Part shown: positions 1 to 7,442 of the stretch, in pieces | How positions within the stretch are numbered: position 1 is the first letter of the stretch | Layout of the letters: each line of letters opens with the position of its first letter | NCBI GenBank assembly: GCA_043740085.1 | Contig: JAYUCY010000113.1 | Location: forward strand, 1-17,006 | From: UBA668 sp043740085 | Lineage (GTDB): Bacteria > Actinomycetota > Acidimicrobiia > Acidimicrobiales > Ilumatobacteraceae | Direction of reading: 5' to 3' | Length of the DNA stretch: 17,006 nucleotides | Program-made: the position numbers and the translations under genes | The notes under the pieces: model-generated | Database searches by the model: none | What the model was told of the DNA's origin: nothing | The model's input: the letters and a program-made list of their open reading frames with translations, nothing else

Positions 1-1377
1 ATCATCGCCGCCAATCGATTGGGTGTCCGCGCCAAGGACTGCGTTGCCGTTGAGGATTCGCCCACCGGTGTCGCCAGCGCGGTCGCCGCCGGGTGCCGCA
101 CGTTCGCCATCCCCAACGTGGTCGACATTCCCGATGGCCGCGGCTACACCGTTGTCCGATCGTTGCGGGAGTTGGATGGCAGCGAGCTAGGTATCGGCGC
201 TCACGCCACCAACGCACGGCGCCGCAAGTCGCGCCTGCGGCCGCTGATCGCCCTGGTGGTGGTCGCCGCTCTCGGTATTGCTGTTGCTACGGCAGTGCGA
301 GGCGGCACCGCTGCGCAGCCGCCGCTGAAGGACATTCCGATGAGCGGGTGGGCGCCGTACTGGGTGATCCCAGAGGCCACCGCCACGATCGGCACCTACG
401 GTGGGACACTGCACGAAGTCTCGCCGTTCGGGTACTCCTCAACGGGCGCCACCGACATCACCTTTCCCGGCAGCGCCGAGGAATTGGCCGGTCTCGTCGA
501 CACCATTCGCCGGCAGGGCGCCAAGGTCATCCCCTCCATCATCGACGGCATGCCGGCCGGCGGTATGGCCGCCGTACTGGCCGACCCTGCGCTGCGTGCA
601 CGGCACGTGATGGCCATCGCCGCTCTCGCCCAACAAAACGACTTCGATGGCATCGACATCGACTACGAGAAGTTTGCGTTCGCCGACGGCCGCACGACTT
701 GGGAAGCGACGCGGCCGAACTGGGTTGCCTTCATCGAGGAGCTTGCCACCGCCCTGCACTTCAGCGGCAAGCTCCTCACGGTCAGCATCCCGCCGATCTA
801 CGACACCGAACGCACAGGTGACAGCGGCTATTGGGTCTACGACTACGCAGCAATCGGCAAGCACGTCGACCGCATTCGTATCATGGCCTACGACTACTCC
901 ACCGAGCGCCCCGGCCCAATCGCCCCGCTTGCGTGGGTGCGCAGCACAGTGAAGGCGGCGAAGAAGGCCGTCAGTGACGACAGCAAGATTGTCCTTGGCA
1001 TCCCGCTCTACGGTCGCAACTGGGTGATCGACACCACCGGCACGTGTCCGGCCGATGCGCCAGGCAAGGTGGATCCCAACTTGCGCGAGGTCGCCGCGTT
1101 GCTCGTGCAGTACGGAGCTACGGCCGTTCGCCACGAGGGCACCCAGGAGTCCACCTTCACCTACCGGCGCGTGAGCAGCGACGGCATCAACAGCTGCGTG
1201 CAAATGCGCGAGGTCCACTTCATGGATGCCGCCGGCGTGCGGGCACGTGTCGATGTGGCTCGCGAGCAACGCATCGGCGGTGTCGTCTTTTGGGCACTGG
1301 GCTACGACACAGCTGCCGAATGGGCCGCCATCACCGACGTTGCCCGCCCACGCGGCATCGTCGTGCCGAGTGGCTGA
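1..1377 (+). CDS. HAD-phosphatase C-terminus fused through a membrane helix to a GH18 glycoside hydrolase (5' partial)
   Basis: The reading frame is open from base 1, so the gene begins outside the window; TTG at 19 is only the first start-like codon. Residues 1 to about 58 match the end of a HAD subfamily-IA phosphatase, with the acidic motif CVAVEDSPTGV and then AVAAGC. After a basic stretch (RRRKSR) comes one hydrophobic helix (about residues 81-100), followed by a GH18 barrel. The GH18 active-site motif DGIDIDYE is intact, with catalytic Glu at residue 223, and further family-like stretches are RIMAYDYS and GIPLYGRNW. The GH18 part resembles YaaH/SleL-like spore and cell-wall glycosidases more than classical chitinases. 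The expected topology is a cytoplasmic HAD domain and an extracytoplasmic GH18 domain that could act on peptidoglycan or chitin-like glycans. No ATG lies in the linker; in-frame GTG or TTG codons (118, 163, 172, 256) leave open a separate GH18 start. GH18 assignment is firm; the single-protein fusion is less so. Confidence 0.82.
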   Translation: MIAANRLGVRAKDCVAVEDSPTGVASAVAAGCRTFAIPNVVDIPDGRGYTVVRSLRELDGSELGIGAHATNARRRKSRLRPLIALVVVAALGIAVATAVRGGTAAQPPLKDIPMSGWAPYWVIPEATATIGTYGGTLHEVSPFGYSSTGATDITFPGSAEELAGLVDTIRRQGAKVIPSIIDGMPAGGMAAVLADPALRARHVMAIAALAQQNDFDGIDIDYEKFAFADGRTTWEATRPNWVAFIEELATALHFSGKLLTVSIPPIYDTERTGDSGYWVYDYAAIGKHVDRIRIMAYDYSTERPGPIAPLAWVRSTVKAAKKAVSDDSKIVLGIPLYGRNWVIDTTGTCPADAPGKVDPNLREVAALLVQYGATAVRHEGTQESTFTYRRVSSDGINSCVQMREVHFMDAAGVRARVDVAREQRIGGVVFWALGYDTAAEWAAITDVARPRGIVVPSG

Positions 1378-1412
1378 ACGGCACTCGCTGAACGGCACTC
1401 GCTGAACGGCAC
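1374..1412 (+). repeat. Short tandem repeat, 14-bp unit, 2.8 copies
   Basis: The unit CTGAACGGCACTCG occurs at 1374-1387 and 1388-1401, followed by a partial copy (CTGAACGGCAC) at 1402-1412, with no mismatch. The first copy contains the TGA stop codon of the upstream GH18 gene, so the repeat begins inside the gene end and runs into the spacer before the pirin gene. It may be a replication-slippage product. Confidence 0.9.
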
Positions 1413-1425
1413 CACCGACAGCGGA

Positions 1426-1445
1426 ATAGTTGCGTACGCAACTAT
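1426..1445. promoter_or_regulatory. Perfect 20-bp palindrome, probable repressor operator of the pirin operon
   Basis: ATAGTTGCGTACGCAACTAT is its own reverse complement and lies 12 nt before the pirin ATG. Its end overlaps a plausible -10 hexamer TATGTT (1443-1448), which would put transcription start a few bases before the ATG, so a bound protein would block the polymerase. Length, symmetry and the TTGC-N4-GCAA core fit a dimeric winged-helix regulator such as MarR-family proteins, which often control pirin genes. No regulator gene is present in the window. Confidence 0.72.
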
Positions 1446-1457
1446 GTTGTAGCGATC

Positions 1458-2165
1458 ATGACAACGTTCACTGTCCAGCGAGCCGCCGACCGCTTCCTTA
1501 CCGATGCCGGCTGGCTGCACTCGCAGCACTCATTCAACTTCGGCCCGCACTACTCCCCTGACCACGAAGGGCACGGCCTGCTGCTGGTCAACAACGACGA
1601 CGTCGTCGCCGCCGGCCAAGGATTTGGTACTCACGGCCATCGCGACATGGAGATCGTCACGTGGGTGCTCTCCGGGCGCCTGGAGCACAAGGACAGCGAA
1701 GGTCACCACGGCATTCTCTACCCGGGCCTCGCGCAGCGGATGAGCGCCGGCTCGGGCATTCGCCACAGCGAGTTCAACGCCAGCCCTGACGAGCCGGTGC
1801 ACTTCCTGCAGATGTGGGTTCCCCCGGACACTGCCGGTACTGCGCCCGGCTATGAACAGCTCGATCTCAACGAGGCGCTCAACGCTGGTGGCCTGGTACC
1901 GATCGCCAGTGGCCAGGGCCACGAGGGTGCCGTCAAGATACACCAACGCGACGCCGTGCTCTGGGGCGGCCGCCTGCAACCAGGCGAAGCCGTCACCGTT
2001 CCTGTCGCGCCACACGTCCACCTGTTCGTTGCCGTCGGCAGCGGCTCGCTGGCAAGCGCCGGCGAGCTTGCCGCGGGCGACGCGGTCCGCCTGACAGATT
2101 CCGAGGCGCTGACCTTCACTGCCGGCACAGAAGGTGCTGAACTGTCGGTATGGGCCACGAAATAG
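1458..2165 (+). CDS. Pirin family protein (bicupin, quercetinase-like)
   Basis: The 235-residue protein has the pirin bicupin layout. The N-terminal cupin carries the metal ligands at the family spacing: His59 and His61 (GTHGHRDME), His103 and Glu105 (IRHSEFN), matching the His-His-His-Glu site of human pirin and E. coli YhhW. Typical stretches such as VTWVLSGRLEHKDS and a proline-rich MWVPPD are present. Family members bind iron and act as redox-sensing co-regulators or as quercetin 2,3-dioxygenases; which applies here cannot be told. The ATG has no Shine-Dalgarno and probably a very short leader. The gene is first of a tight group: the VOC gene begins 16 nt before its stop and an acyl-CoA synthetase follows. 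A 20-bp palindrome lies directly upstream. Confidence 0.93.
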   Translation: MTTFTVQRAADRFLTDAGWLHSQHSFNFGPHYSPDHEGHGLLLVNNDDVVAAGQGFGTHGHRDMEIVTWVLSGRLEHKDSEGHHGILYPGLAQRMSAGSGIRHSEFNASPDEPVHFLQMWVPPDTAGTAPGYEQLDLNEALNAGGLVPIASGQGHEGAVKIHQRDAVLWGGRLQPGEAVTVPVAPHVHLFVAVGSGSLASAGELAAGDAVRLTDSEALTFTAGTEGAELSVWATK

Positions 2166-2659
2166 ACAGCGAACAACGCGAAGCACTGACGGCGCGGCGC
2201 GCTGAGTTGACCGAACTGCACCTCAAGCCGCGGGCAGAACGACCAGCCTCCACTGCCCGCGGCGTGCACCACGTCGCGCTGCTCAGTAGCGACGTGAAGC
2301 AAACCATCGAGTTCTACGACGGCCTGCTCGGCTTCCCGCTGATCGAGATGTTCGAGAACCGCGACTACGAGGGCAGCACGCACTTCTTCTTCGACATCGG
2401 CCACGGCAATGCCCTCGCGTTCTTCGATCTACCCGGGCTCGTCCTTGGGCCGTACATGGAGGTTCTCGGCGGCCATCACCACCTCGCGATCTCCATCGAT
2501 CGTCCGCAGTGGGAGGCCGCCAAGCAGCGGCTTGAAGCGGCCGGCGTGGAATGTGCCCATGTGGATGGTTCGTCGCTGTACTTCCGTGGCCCCGACGGCG
2601 AGCGGCTGGAACTGATCAGCGACCCACTGGGCGAGATGTACGGCCACGAACTCGGGTAG
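2150..2659 (+). CDS. VOC superfamily (glyoxalase/dioxygenase-fold) protein
   Basis: The 169-residue protein has a charged helical N-terminus (residues 1-35) followed by paired VOC beta-alpha-beta-beta-beta modules. Likely metal ligands are His41 (GVHHVALL), a His in GGHHHLAIS (about 111) and Glu154 (GERLELISDP), the usual His/His/Glu pattern. Other family stretches are TIEFYDGLLGF and the PDG turn. VOC proteins include glyoxalase I, ring-cleavage dioxygenases, epimerases and resistance proteins, and I cannot pick one. The ATG lies inside the end of the pirin gene in another frame (16-nt overlap), which implies co-transcription and probably translational coupling. A GAAGGTG stretch about 13 nt upstream is a poor ribosome site. 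Confidence 0.88.
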   Translation: MGHEIDSEQREALTARRAELTELHLKPRAERPASTARGVHHVALLSSDVKQTIEFYDGLLGFPLIEMFENRDYEGSTHFFFDIGHGNALAFFDLPGLVLGPYMEVLGGHHHLAISIDRPQWEAAKQRLEAAGVECAHVDGSSLYFRGPDGERLELISDPLGEMYGHELG

Positions 2660-2660
2660 C

Positions 2661-2672
2661 TACCATCGGCGT
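2661..2672 (+). promoter_or_regulatory. Candidate leaderless -10 element before the acyl-CoA synthetase gene
   Basis: TACCAT (2661-2666) is separated by 6 nt from the ATG at 2673, so a start about 7 nt after the hexamer would fall on the A of the ATG. No Shine-Dalgarno is present. It could give a second promoter inside the pirin operon. No convincing -35 box is visible. Confidence 0.45.
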
Positions 2673-4307
2673 ATGGAGTTCCACTTCGCCACCGTATGGG
2701 AAACACTCGCCGACACGATCGGCGACCACACGGCCGTCATTCATGGCGACAAACGATTCACCTGGGCTCAGTACGACGAACGCGCCGCGCGTATGGCTGC
2801 CACCTTCGACGCCTCAGGGCTCGGCCCGAACTCGAAGATTGGGCTCTTCCTCTACAACGGCAACGAATACCTCGAGGCGCACTACGGCGCCTTCAAGATG
2901 CGCGGCGTACCGATCAACATCAACTACCGCTACATGGACGAGGAGCTGTGGTACCTGCTCGACAACGCCGACGCAGAAGCAATCGTCTTCCACTCGTCGC
3001 TTGGCGATCGTGTCGAGCGCGTCCGCGAACGGCTGCCCAAGCTGAAGCTGCTGATCGAGGTCGACGACGGTGGTGCGGGCCAGGTACCGGTAGCTCGCCG
3101 CTACGAGGAGGCGATGGCCAGCCACACCCCGATGCCGCGCATCACGCGCAGCGAAGACGACATCTACATGCTGTACACCGGTGGCACCACCGGCATGCCC
3201 AAGGGTGTGATGTACGACATCGGCGGCATGACGCGCTCGTTCGCCACTCTCGGTTTCCCGCTGCTCGGGCTGGCACCGCCAGGCGAAGCGACCGACGTGG
3301 CGCCGCTCGTCAAAGGCATCATCGATGCCGGCGGCGGGATGGTGTCAATGCCGTGCGCGCCGCTGATGCACGGAACGGGCGTATGGCTGGGCGCGATGAT
3401 TCCTCACTTGGGTGGGGCCACCGTCGTCACGTTGCAGAGCCGCTCGCTCGACGCCAATGAAGTGCTGCGAACCGTGCAAAACGAGGCAGTTACCAACATG
3501 ACCATCGTCGGTGATTCGTTCTCCAAGCCGCTCATTCGCGCACTCGACGAAGCCACCGCGGCCGGCACCCCGTACGACCTCTCCAAGCTGAAGATGATCG
3601 TGTCGTCCGGCGTGATGTGGACGGCAGAGGTGAAGGAGCAGCTACTCGACCGCATCGAGCATGTCGTCCTTCTCGACGCAATCGGCTCATCCGAAGGCTC
3701 GATGGGCAGCAGCATCTCAATGAAGGGTGTGCCGCCCTCGACAGCCAGGTTCACGCAGAGCCCGACGACAAAGGTGTTCATGGAGGACGGCAGCGAAGTC
3801 ACACCTGGCAGCGACGAGGTGGGATTGGTCGCGGCCGGTGGCCTGGTGCCACTGGGCTACTTCAAAGATGAAGAGAAGTCGGGGCGCACGTTCCGCACCA
3901 TCAAGGGCGTGCGCTACTCGTTCCCCGGCGACATGGCAATGGTCGCCGCCGACGGGTCGCTGATCCTGCTCGGTCGCGGCAGCCAGGTCATCAACTCCGG
4001 CGGCGAAAAGATCTTCCCCGAGGAAGTTGAAGAGTCGGTCAAGCGCGTTGACGGCGTCGTCGATTGCTTGGTCGTCGGTATCGCCGACGAGAAGTTCGGT
4101 CAGTCGGTCACGGCGGTCGCCTCGATTGTTGAGGGCGCCGTGGTCACCGAGGCGAAAGTGATCGCGGGCGTGAAGCGAGACTTGGCCGCCTTCAAGGCAC
4201 CCAAGCGCGTCGTGTTCGTCACCCAGGTACCGCGGGCACCCAACGGTAAGGCCGACTACACCACCACCAAGCAATTGGCCAACGACGCCCTCGGCCTCGA
4301 CAGCTAG
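2673..4307 (+). CDS. AMP-forming acyl-CoA synthetase (FadD-like, PRK07798 / FadD19 type)
   Basis: The 544-residue adenylate-forming enzyme activates a carboxylic acid to acyl-AMP and then to the CoA thioester. The P-loop-like motif YTGGTTGMPKGV spans residues 168-179, the adenine-binding region reads IGSSEG, the hinge region contains GDMAMVAADGSLILLGRGSQ, and INSGGEKIFPEEVEE precedes the catalytic A10 lysine (Lys526 in PNGKADY). The N-terminus (LYNGNEYLEAHYGAFK, then INYRYMDEELWYLLDNADAE) closely resembles actinobacterial PRK07798-type synthetases such as mycobacterial FadD19, which act on lipid or sterol side-chain acids. The substrate here is unknown. It lies 13 nt after the VOC gene and converges, 10 nt apart, with the next gene. 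Confidence 0.93.
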   Translation: MEFHFATVWETLADTIGDHTAVIHGDKRFTWAQYDERAARMAATFDASGLGPNSKIGLFLYNGNEYLEAHYGAFKMRGVPININYRYMDEELWYLLDNADAEAIVFHSSLGDRVERVRERLPKLKLLIEVDDGGAGQVPVARRYEEAMASHTPMPRITRSEDDIYMLYTGGTTGMPKGVMYDIGGMTRSFATLGFPLLGLAPPGEATDVAPLVKGIIDAGGGMVSMPCAPLMHGTGVWLGAMIPHLGGATVVTLQSRSLDANEVLRTVQNEAVTNMTIVGDSFSKPLIRALDEATAAGTPYDLSKLKMIVSSGVMWTAEVKEQLLDRIEHVVLLDAIGSSEGSMGSSISMKGVPPSTARFTQSPTTKVFMEDGSEVTPGSDEVGLVAAGGLVPLGYFKDEEKSGRTFRTIKGVRYSFPGDMAMVAADGSLILLGRGSQVINSGGEKIFPEEVEESVKRVDGVVDCLVVGIADEKFGQSVTAVASIVEGAVVTEAKVIAGVKRDLAAFKAPKRVVFVTQVPRAPNGKADYTTTKQLANDALGLDS

Positions 4308-4317
4308 CCCGAGTTGC

Positions 4318-5115
4318 CTAGCGCTGCAGCTTTTCTTTGAAGAACTCCAGGACGCGTTGCACGCTTGGTTCGTCGCGCTGTTCGGTGAGCACCGAGTGGT
4401 CGCGCTTGGTGGCGCTGGGCAGCTCGACGGCGATGAAGGCGTCGCCCAACATGGTGCGCAGTGTCTCGAAGCGGTTACCCACCAGCGCATCGCCGGCATA
4501 GCGCAGACCCAGCACCTGGCAGCCCTCCGCGGCCCGGCGGGCAACGGTGAGCGCGTCGTCGGGCGACAGGTTGACGTCGAAAGCACGTGCGGTCTTTTTC
4601 TTGCCGATGCCCAACACGAACGGCATGGACGGTTGACTGAGCACGGGAGCGATCATGATGTCGTCGACCATCATTCCCAGCGCGAAGCCGCCGCTGAAAC
4701 ACATGCCCAAAGCACCCACGCCCGGGCCACCCACCTCGTTGTGCAGGTTGCGTGCGAGGGCACGCAGGAAGGCAATAATCGGCGACGTCTGGTTGAGCGC
4801 CATGTTGCTGAACTCGCGAGCGACGCAGACCTTCGCCATCGACTGGAACACGTAGCCGTTGGAGATGTCGCGACCAGGCTCGCCGACCAGCGACGGCATG
4901 ACAACGGTGAAGCCGGCAGCGACCACCTCATTGGCAAACGCGGTGACCTTCGGTGTGATGCCGGGGATCTCGTGAATGATGACGACACCCGGGCCGGTGC
5001 CTCGGCGGTATACATCGCGCTCGAACCCGGCCGCCTGAAACGTCGACTTCGCCCAGCCTTCAAACACTTTCGAGTTGCCGTTGCCGTTGCCGTGTGAGTG
5101 GTCGGACTCGGTCAT
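4318..5115 (-). CDS. Dienelactone hydrolase family protein
   Basis: The 265-residue alpha/beta hydrolase has the cysteine nucleophile typical of dienelactone hydrolases: GALGMCFSGGFAL with Cys139, Asp209 (YAGDALVG) and His240 (KRDHSV) as the likely triad. GPGVVIIHEIPGI is the usual first strand and oxyanion region. Family members hydrolyse lactones (carboxymethylenebutenolidase) or other esters. The start is fixed by the overlap with the phosphotransferase gene: its TGA and this ATG share bases as ATGA, a classic coupled junction. The open frame extends upstream to 5466 but there only shadows the phosphotransferase. The first 15 residues are a His/Gly/Asn-rich low-complexity tail (HSHGNGNGN) not typical of the family. 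Confidence 0.92.
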   Translation of the reverse strand: MTESDHSHGNGNGNSKVFEGWAKSTFQAAGFERDVYRRGTGPGVVIIHEIPGITPKVTAFANEVVAAGFTVVMPSLVGEPGRDISNGYVFQSMAKVCVAREFSNMALNQTSPIIAFLRALARNLHNEVGGPGVGALGMCFSGGFALGMMVDDIMIAPVLSQPSMPFVLGIGKKKTARAFDVNLSPDDALTVARRAAEGCQVLGLRYAGDALVGNRFETLRTMLGDAFIAVELPSATKRDHSVLTEQRDEPSVQRVLEFFKEKLQR

Positions 5116-6134
5116 GGCAGATTCCTCATTGCTTCCAGGGCACGATCGGCGAGGCCTTCGGTACCGAGCTTGAACGTCTCGAACTCGACACCCTCTTGCG
5201 CGCCCATCGCGCCGTGCAGGTAGCGGGCGTACACACCCTCGCTGATCACCGCGAGCCGCCAGCAGCTGAATGCCACGTAATAGCCAATACCACTGAGGTC
5301 GCGACCCGTGCGCAGCGCGTAGCGGTGCAGCAGATCTTCGTAGGTGAGGAAGCCACCGGCCGGCGTGGGGTCGTTGGCTCGCGAGGTGGCGACGTCGCCG
5401 TTGAACCAGTACACACCCAGGTAGCCAACGTCGGCCAGCGGGTCGCCCAGTGTGCACAGCTCCCAATCGAGCACCGCCGCAATTCGCCCAGACGTGAGGT
5501 CGGTGAGGCAGTTACCGAAGCGATAGTCACCGTGGGCAATCGAGACACCACGCTGCTCGGGCAGGCGCTCGCCCAGCAGGCGTGCGACCTCATCGATCGC
5601 GGGCAGCTCGCGAGTCTTCGACTGTGCCCACTGCGTGCTCCACCGCTTGATCTGGCGCGCGACGTACCCCTCGCGCTTGGCGAGGTCGCCCAGGCCCACT
5701 TCGTCAACGTCGACCGCATGCAGGTCGGCCAGTACATCGATCAGGTGCTGGCTGGCGCCCACTCGCAACTCGGTGCTGAGCGCGGCCGCGCGCTCGGGAC
5801 TGTCCAGCACGGTTCCCTCGACGAAGCCCATCACATAAAATGGCACGCTGTTGACAGCCTCATCGGTGCACAGTCCCAGTGCCGGCGGCACTGGCACGTT
5901 GGTCTGCCCGACAGCTGCGATGATGCGGAACTCGCGCGCCATATCGTGCGCGGTCGCGAGCACATGGCCCAGCGGCGGGCGACGCAGCACGAACTGTGCG
6001 CCATCGCTGCCGGCCACCATGAAGGTCAGATTCGAGCGACCACCGGCGATCAGATCGAACGTGAACGGCGCAACAGCACCAGGAATGTTTGCGACCAGCC
6101 ACTTGCTGACCGGTTCGATGTCGATGCCCTGCAC
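5112..6134 (-). CDS. ACAD10/11-type aminoglycoside-phosphotransferase-fold kinase
   Basis: The 340-residue protein has the phosphotransferase fold of the N-terminal domain of human ACAD10/11: a GGRSNLTF nucleotide loop, LRRPPLGHVLATAHDMAREF, a catalytic loop AHGDYRFGN (His201, Asp203, Asn208) and a metal-binding DWE motif (Asp223). Characterised relatives (ACAD10/11 and LvaA of Pseudomonas putida levulinate catabolism) phosphorylate 4-hydroxyacyl-CoA, not antibiotics, so a lipid-acid role is likelier than resistance. I chose GTG at 6134: it gives the expected N-terminus (QGIDIEPVSKWL) and is preceded at 7 nt by TACGGT, a leaderless-type -10. A TTG at 6218 would add 28 Ala/Pro-rich residues encoded inside nlpC. 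The stop overlaps the next ATG by 4 nt. Confidence 0.88.
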   Translation of the reverse strand: MQGIDIEPVSKWLVANIPGAVAPFTFDLIAGGRSNLTFMVAGSDGAQFVLRRPPLGHVLATAHDMAREFRIIAAVGQTNVPVPPALGLCTDEAVNSVPFYVMGFVEGTVLDSPERAAALSTELRVGASQHLIDVLADLHAVDVDEVGLGDLAKREGYVARQIKRWSTQWAQSKTRELPAIDEVARLLGERLPEQRGVSIAHGDYRFGNCLTDLTSGRIAAVLDWELCTLGDPLADVGYLGVYWFNGDVATSRANDPTPAGGFLTYEDLLHRYALRTGRDLSGIGYYVAFSCWRLAVISEGVYARYLHGAMGAQEGVEFETFKLGTEGLADRALEAMRNLP

Positions 6135-6147
6135 GAGGGGAACCGTA
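6135..6147 (-). promoter_or_regulatory. Candidate leaderless promoter of the phosphotransferase gene
   Basis: On the minus strand TACGGT (6147-6142) lies 7 nt before the GTG start. A possible -35 (CTGACC, 6172-6167, 19-nt spacer) covers the stop codon of the preceding NlpC gene. The same hexamer and spacing recur before the hydrolase gene at 10407. Confidence 0.45.
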
Positions 6148-6168
6148 GTGCGCCGAGGTGCTGCAGGG

Positions 6169-7344
6169 TCAGCCCGGGCGGGCGACGCCGACGACGTTGT
6201 TCCAGCGCACGGTGGCAATGTTGACCGTCGTACCCGTATTGGGGGCGTGAATCATCTGGCCGCCACCGATGTAGATGCCGACGTGCCCAATGGGCGAGTA
6301 GTAGAAGATCAGGTCGCCAGGCTGCGCTTCGTCCTGGGACACATGCGGAAAACTTGCAAATTGGGCTCCGCTCTGGTGCGGCATCGCCACGCCGGCGCGA
6401 CCCCAGGCCCACTTGGTGAGTCCACTGCAGTCGAATGCGACGCCGGGTGACTCGGCGGCAAACTTATACGGAACGCCTAGCTGGCTGTAAGCCGCCGAGA
6501 CGGCAATGCCGGCCTTTCCGGAGACCGGGGGCGCCGTGATGACCGGCTCTGGGCCGGTCACTGCGCCATTGCCGGTGTCGGCGCCACCGCCCGTGTCGCC
6601 GCCGGTATTGCCACCCCCACCCCGCGGGGCTGCCGTTGCGCCGCCGCCAGAGCTGTTCGGTCGGCTGGCCACGGCCTTCACGACCGCGGCAGCGGCGCGC
6701 GCTTCCTCGGCCGCCTGTAGTGCGTCGCCGAGGTTGGCCTTGGCGGCGGCTTCCTTGGCAATGTACGTCTGCTCCAGTGCGTCGTACTCCACCTGCTTCT
6801 GCGCCAGCGTCGCGAGCAGCGATGCTTGCTCATCCTGCTTGCGTTGCAGCGATGCACGCTCGGCCGCGAGGTCGTCGACCAGCGACTGCAAGCCGTCGAT
6901 GTCGCCCTCGCCGGTATCGATGGCAATTGCGCCAAGTGCAGCCCGCTGCGCGGCGGCGCTGTAGGTGGCCGCGTCGGAGAAGATCGGGCTGAGGGCCAGC
7001 GGATCGCCACCGGTAAAGCGGTCGACGGCAATTTGCTGTAACACGGTCTCGACATCGCCGAGTTGCGCAGTCAGTTCGTCGATACGCGTCTGTGAGGCCG
7101 CAACCTCCACCACGAGAGCGTCTTGGCGATCGAGCGCAGCCGAGTAGTCCTCGTCGATCTGGCCCATCTGGTCACGCAGGTTGTCCAGCTCGTCGAGGAC
7201 CTGGTCGACCTGTTGCTGAGCGTCGGTTACGCCATCAGCGTGGACCCAGGTGTTGGCCACGAGCGGGCCGGCCAGCAGCCCGACTGCCACGACTGCCACG
7301 ACTGAGGCGCCCAGGAGCGAGCGGAGCGAGGAGCGAGACGTCAT
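6169..7344 (-). CDS. Secreted NlpC/P60 peptidoglycan endopeptidase with coiled-coil domain (RipA-like)
   Basis: The 391-residue protein has an N-terminal signal sequence (hydrophobic residues about 11-30, LAGPLVANTWVHA probably holding the cleavage site). A long coiled coil follows (about 40-110 and 150-225, rich in Gln/Glu/Leu/Ala), then a Gly/Thr/Ala-rich linker (about 230-275) and a C-terminal NlpC/P60 domain. The catalytic residues are visible: Cys306 in FDCSGLTKWAW, His354 in IGHVGIYIG and a third polar residue His366 in MIHAPNTG. Such enzymes cut D-Glu-mDAP-type peptide bonds in the wall and serve in daughter-cell separation, the coiled coil acting as a regulatory arm. The start has no Shine-Dalgarno; TAGCCT lies 10 nt upstream, suggesting a very short leader. 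Confidence 0.93.
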   Translation of the reverse strand: MTSRSSLRSLLGASVVAVVAVGLLAGPLVANTWVHADGVTDAQQQVDQVLDELDNLRDQMGQIDEDYSAALDRQDALVVEVAASQTRIDELTAQLGDVETVLQQIAVDRFTGGDPLALSPIFSDAATYSAAAQRAALGAIAIDTGEGDIDGLQSLVDDLAAERASLQRKQDEQASLLATLAQKQVEYDALEQTYIAKEAAAKANLGDALQAAEEARAAAAVVKAVASRPNSSGGGATAAPRGGGGNTGGDTGGGADTGNGAVTGPEPVITAPPVSGKAGIAVSAAYSQLGVPYKFAAESPGVAFDCSGLTKWAWGRAGVAMPHQSGAQFASFPHVSQDEAQPGDLIFYYSPIGHVGIYIGGGQMIHAPNTGTTVNIATVRWNNVVGVARPG

Positions 7345-7442
7345 GACGGCTGACAGGCTAGCGATGTTACGAATGCATTGCGAACCGACGGTTGACGCTC
7401 AGGTCGACGGACGCCGGGTAGGTGTCGTACTCGCCGTCAGGT

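Noticed and set aside
439..1398. Long antisense open frame over the GH18 gene (319 codons); likewise 3717-4586, 9421-10473, 4357-5097 and 13686-14198
   Set aside because: All are opposite or out of frame to genes with clear domain motifs, have low-complexity Arg/Ala/His-rich products and arise from the GC-rich codon bias.
5116..5466. Upstream extension of the dienelactone-hydrolase frame
   Set aside because: The extension has no domain content, lies wholly within the phosphotransferase gene, and the ATGA overlap at 5112-5115 gives a natural start.
5112..6134. Antibiotic-resistance aminoglycoside phosphotransferase
   Set aside because: Although the fold is shared, the GGRSNLTF and RRPPLGHVLATAHDMAREF signatures are those of ACAD10/11-type acyl-CoA-associated kinases.
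6135..6218. TTG start at 6218 for the phosphotransferase
   Set aside because: It adds 28 Ala/Pro-rich residues with no family match; GTG 6134 fits the family N-terminus and has a correctly placed -10.
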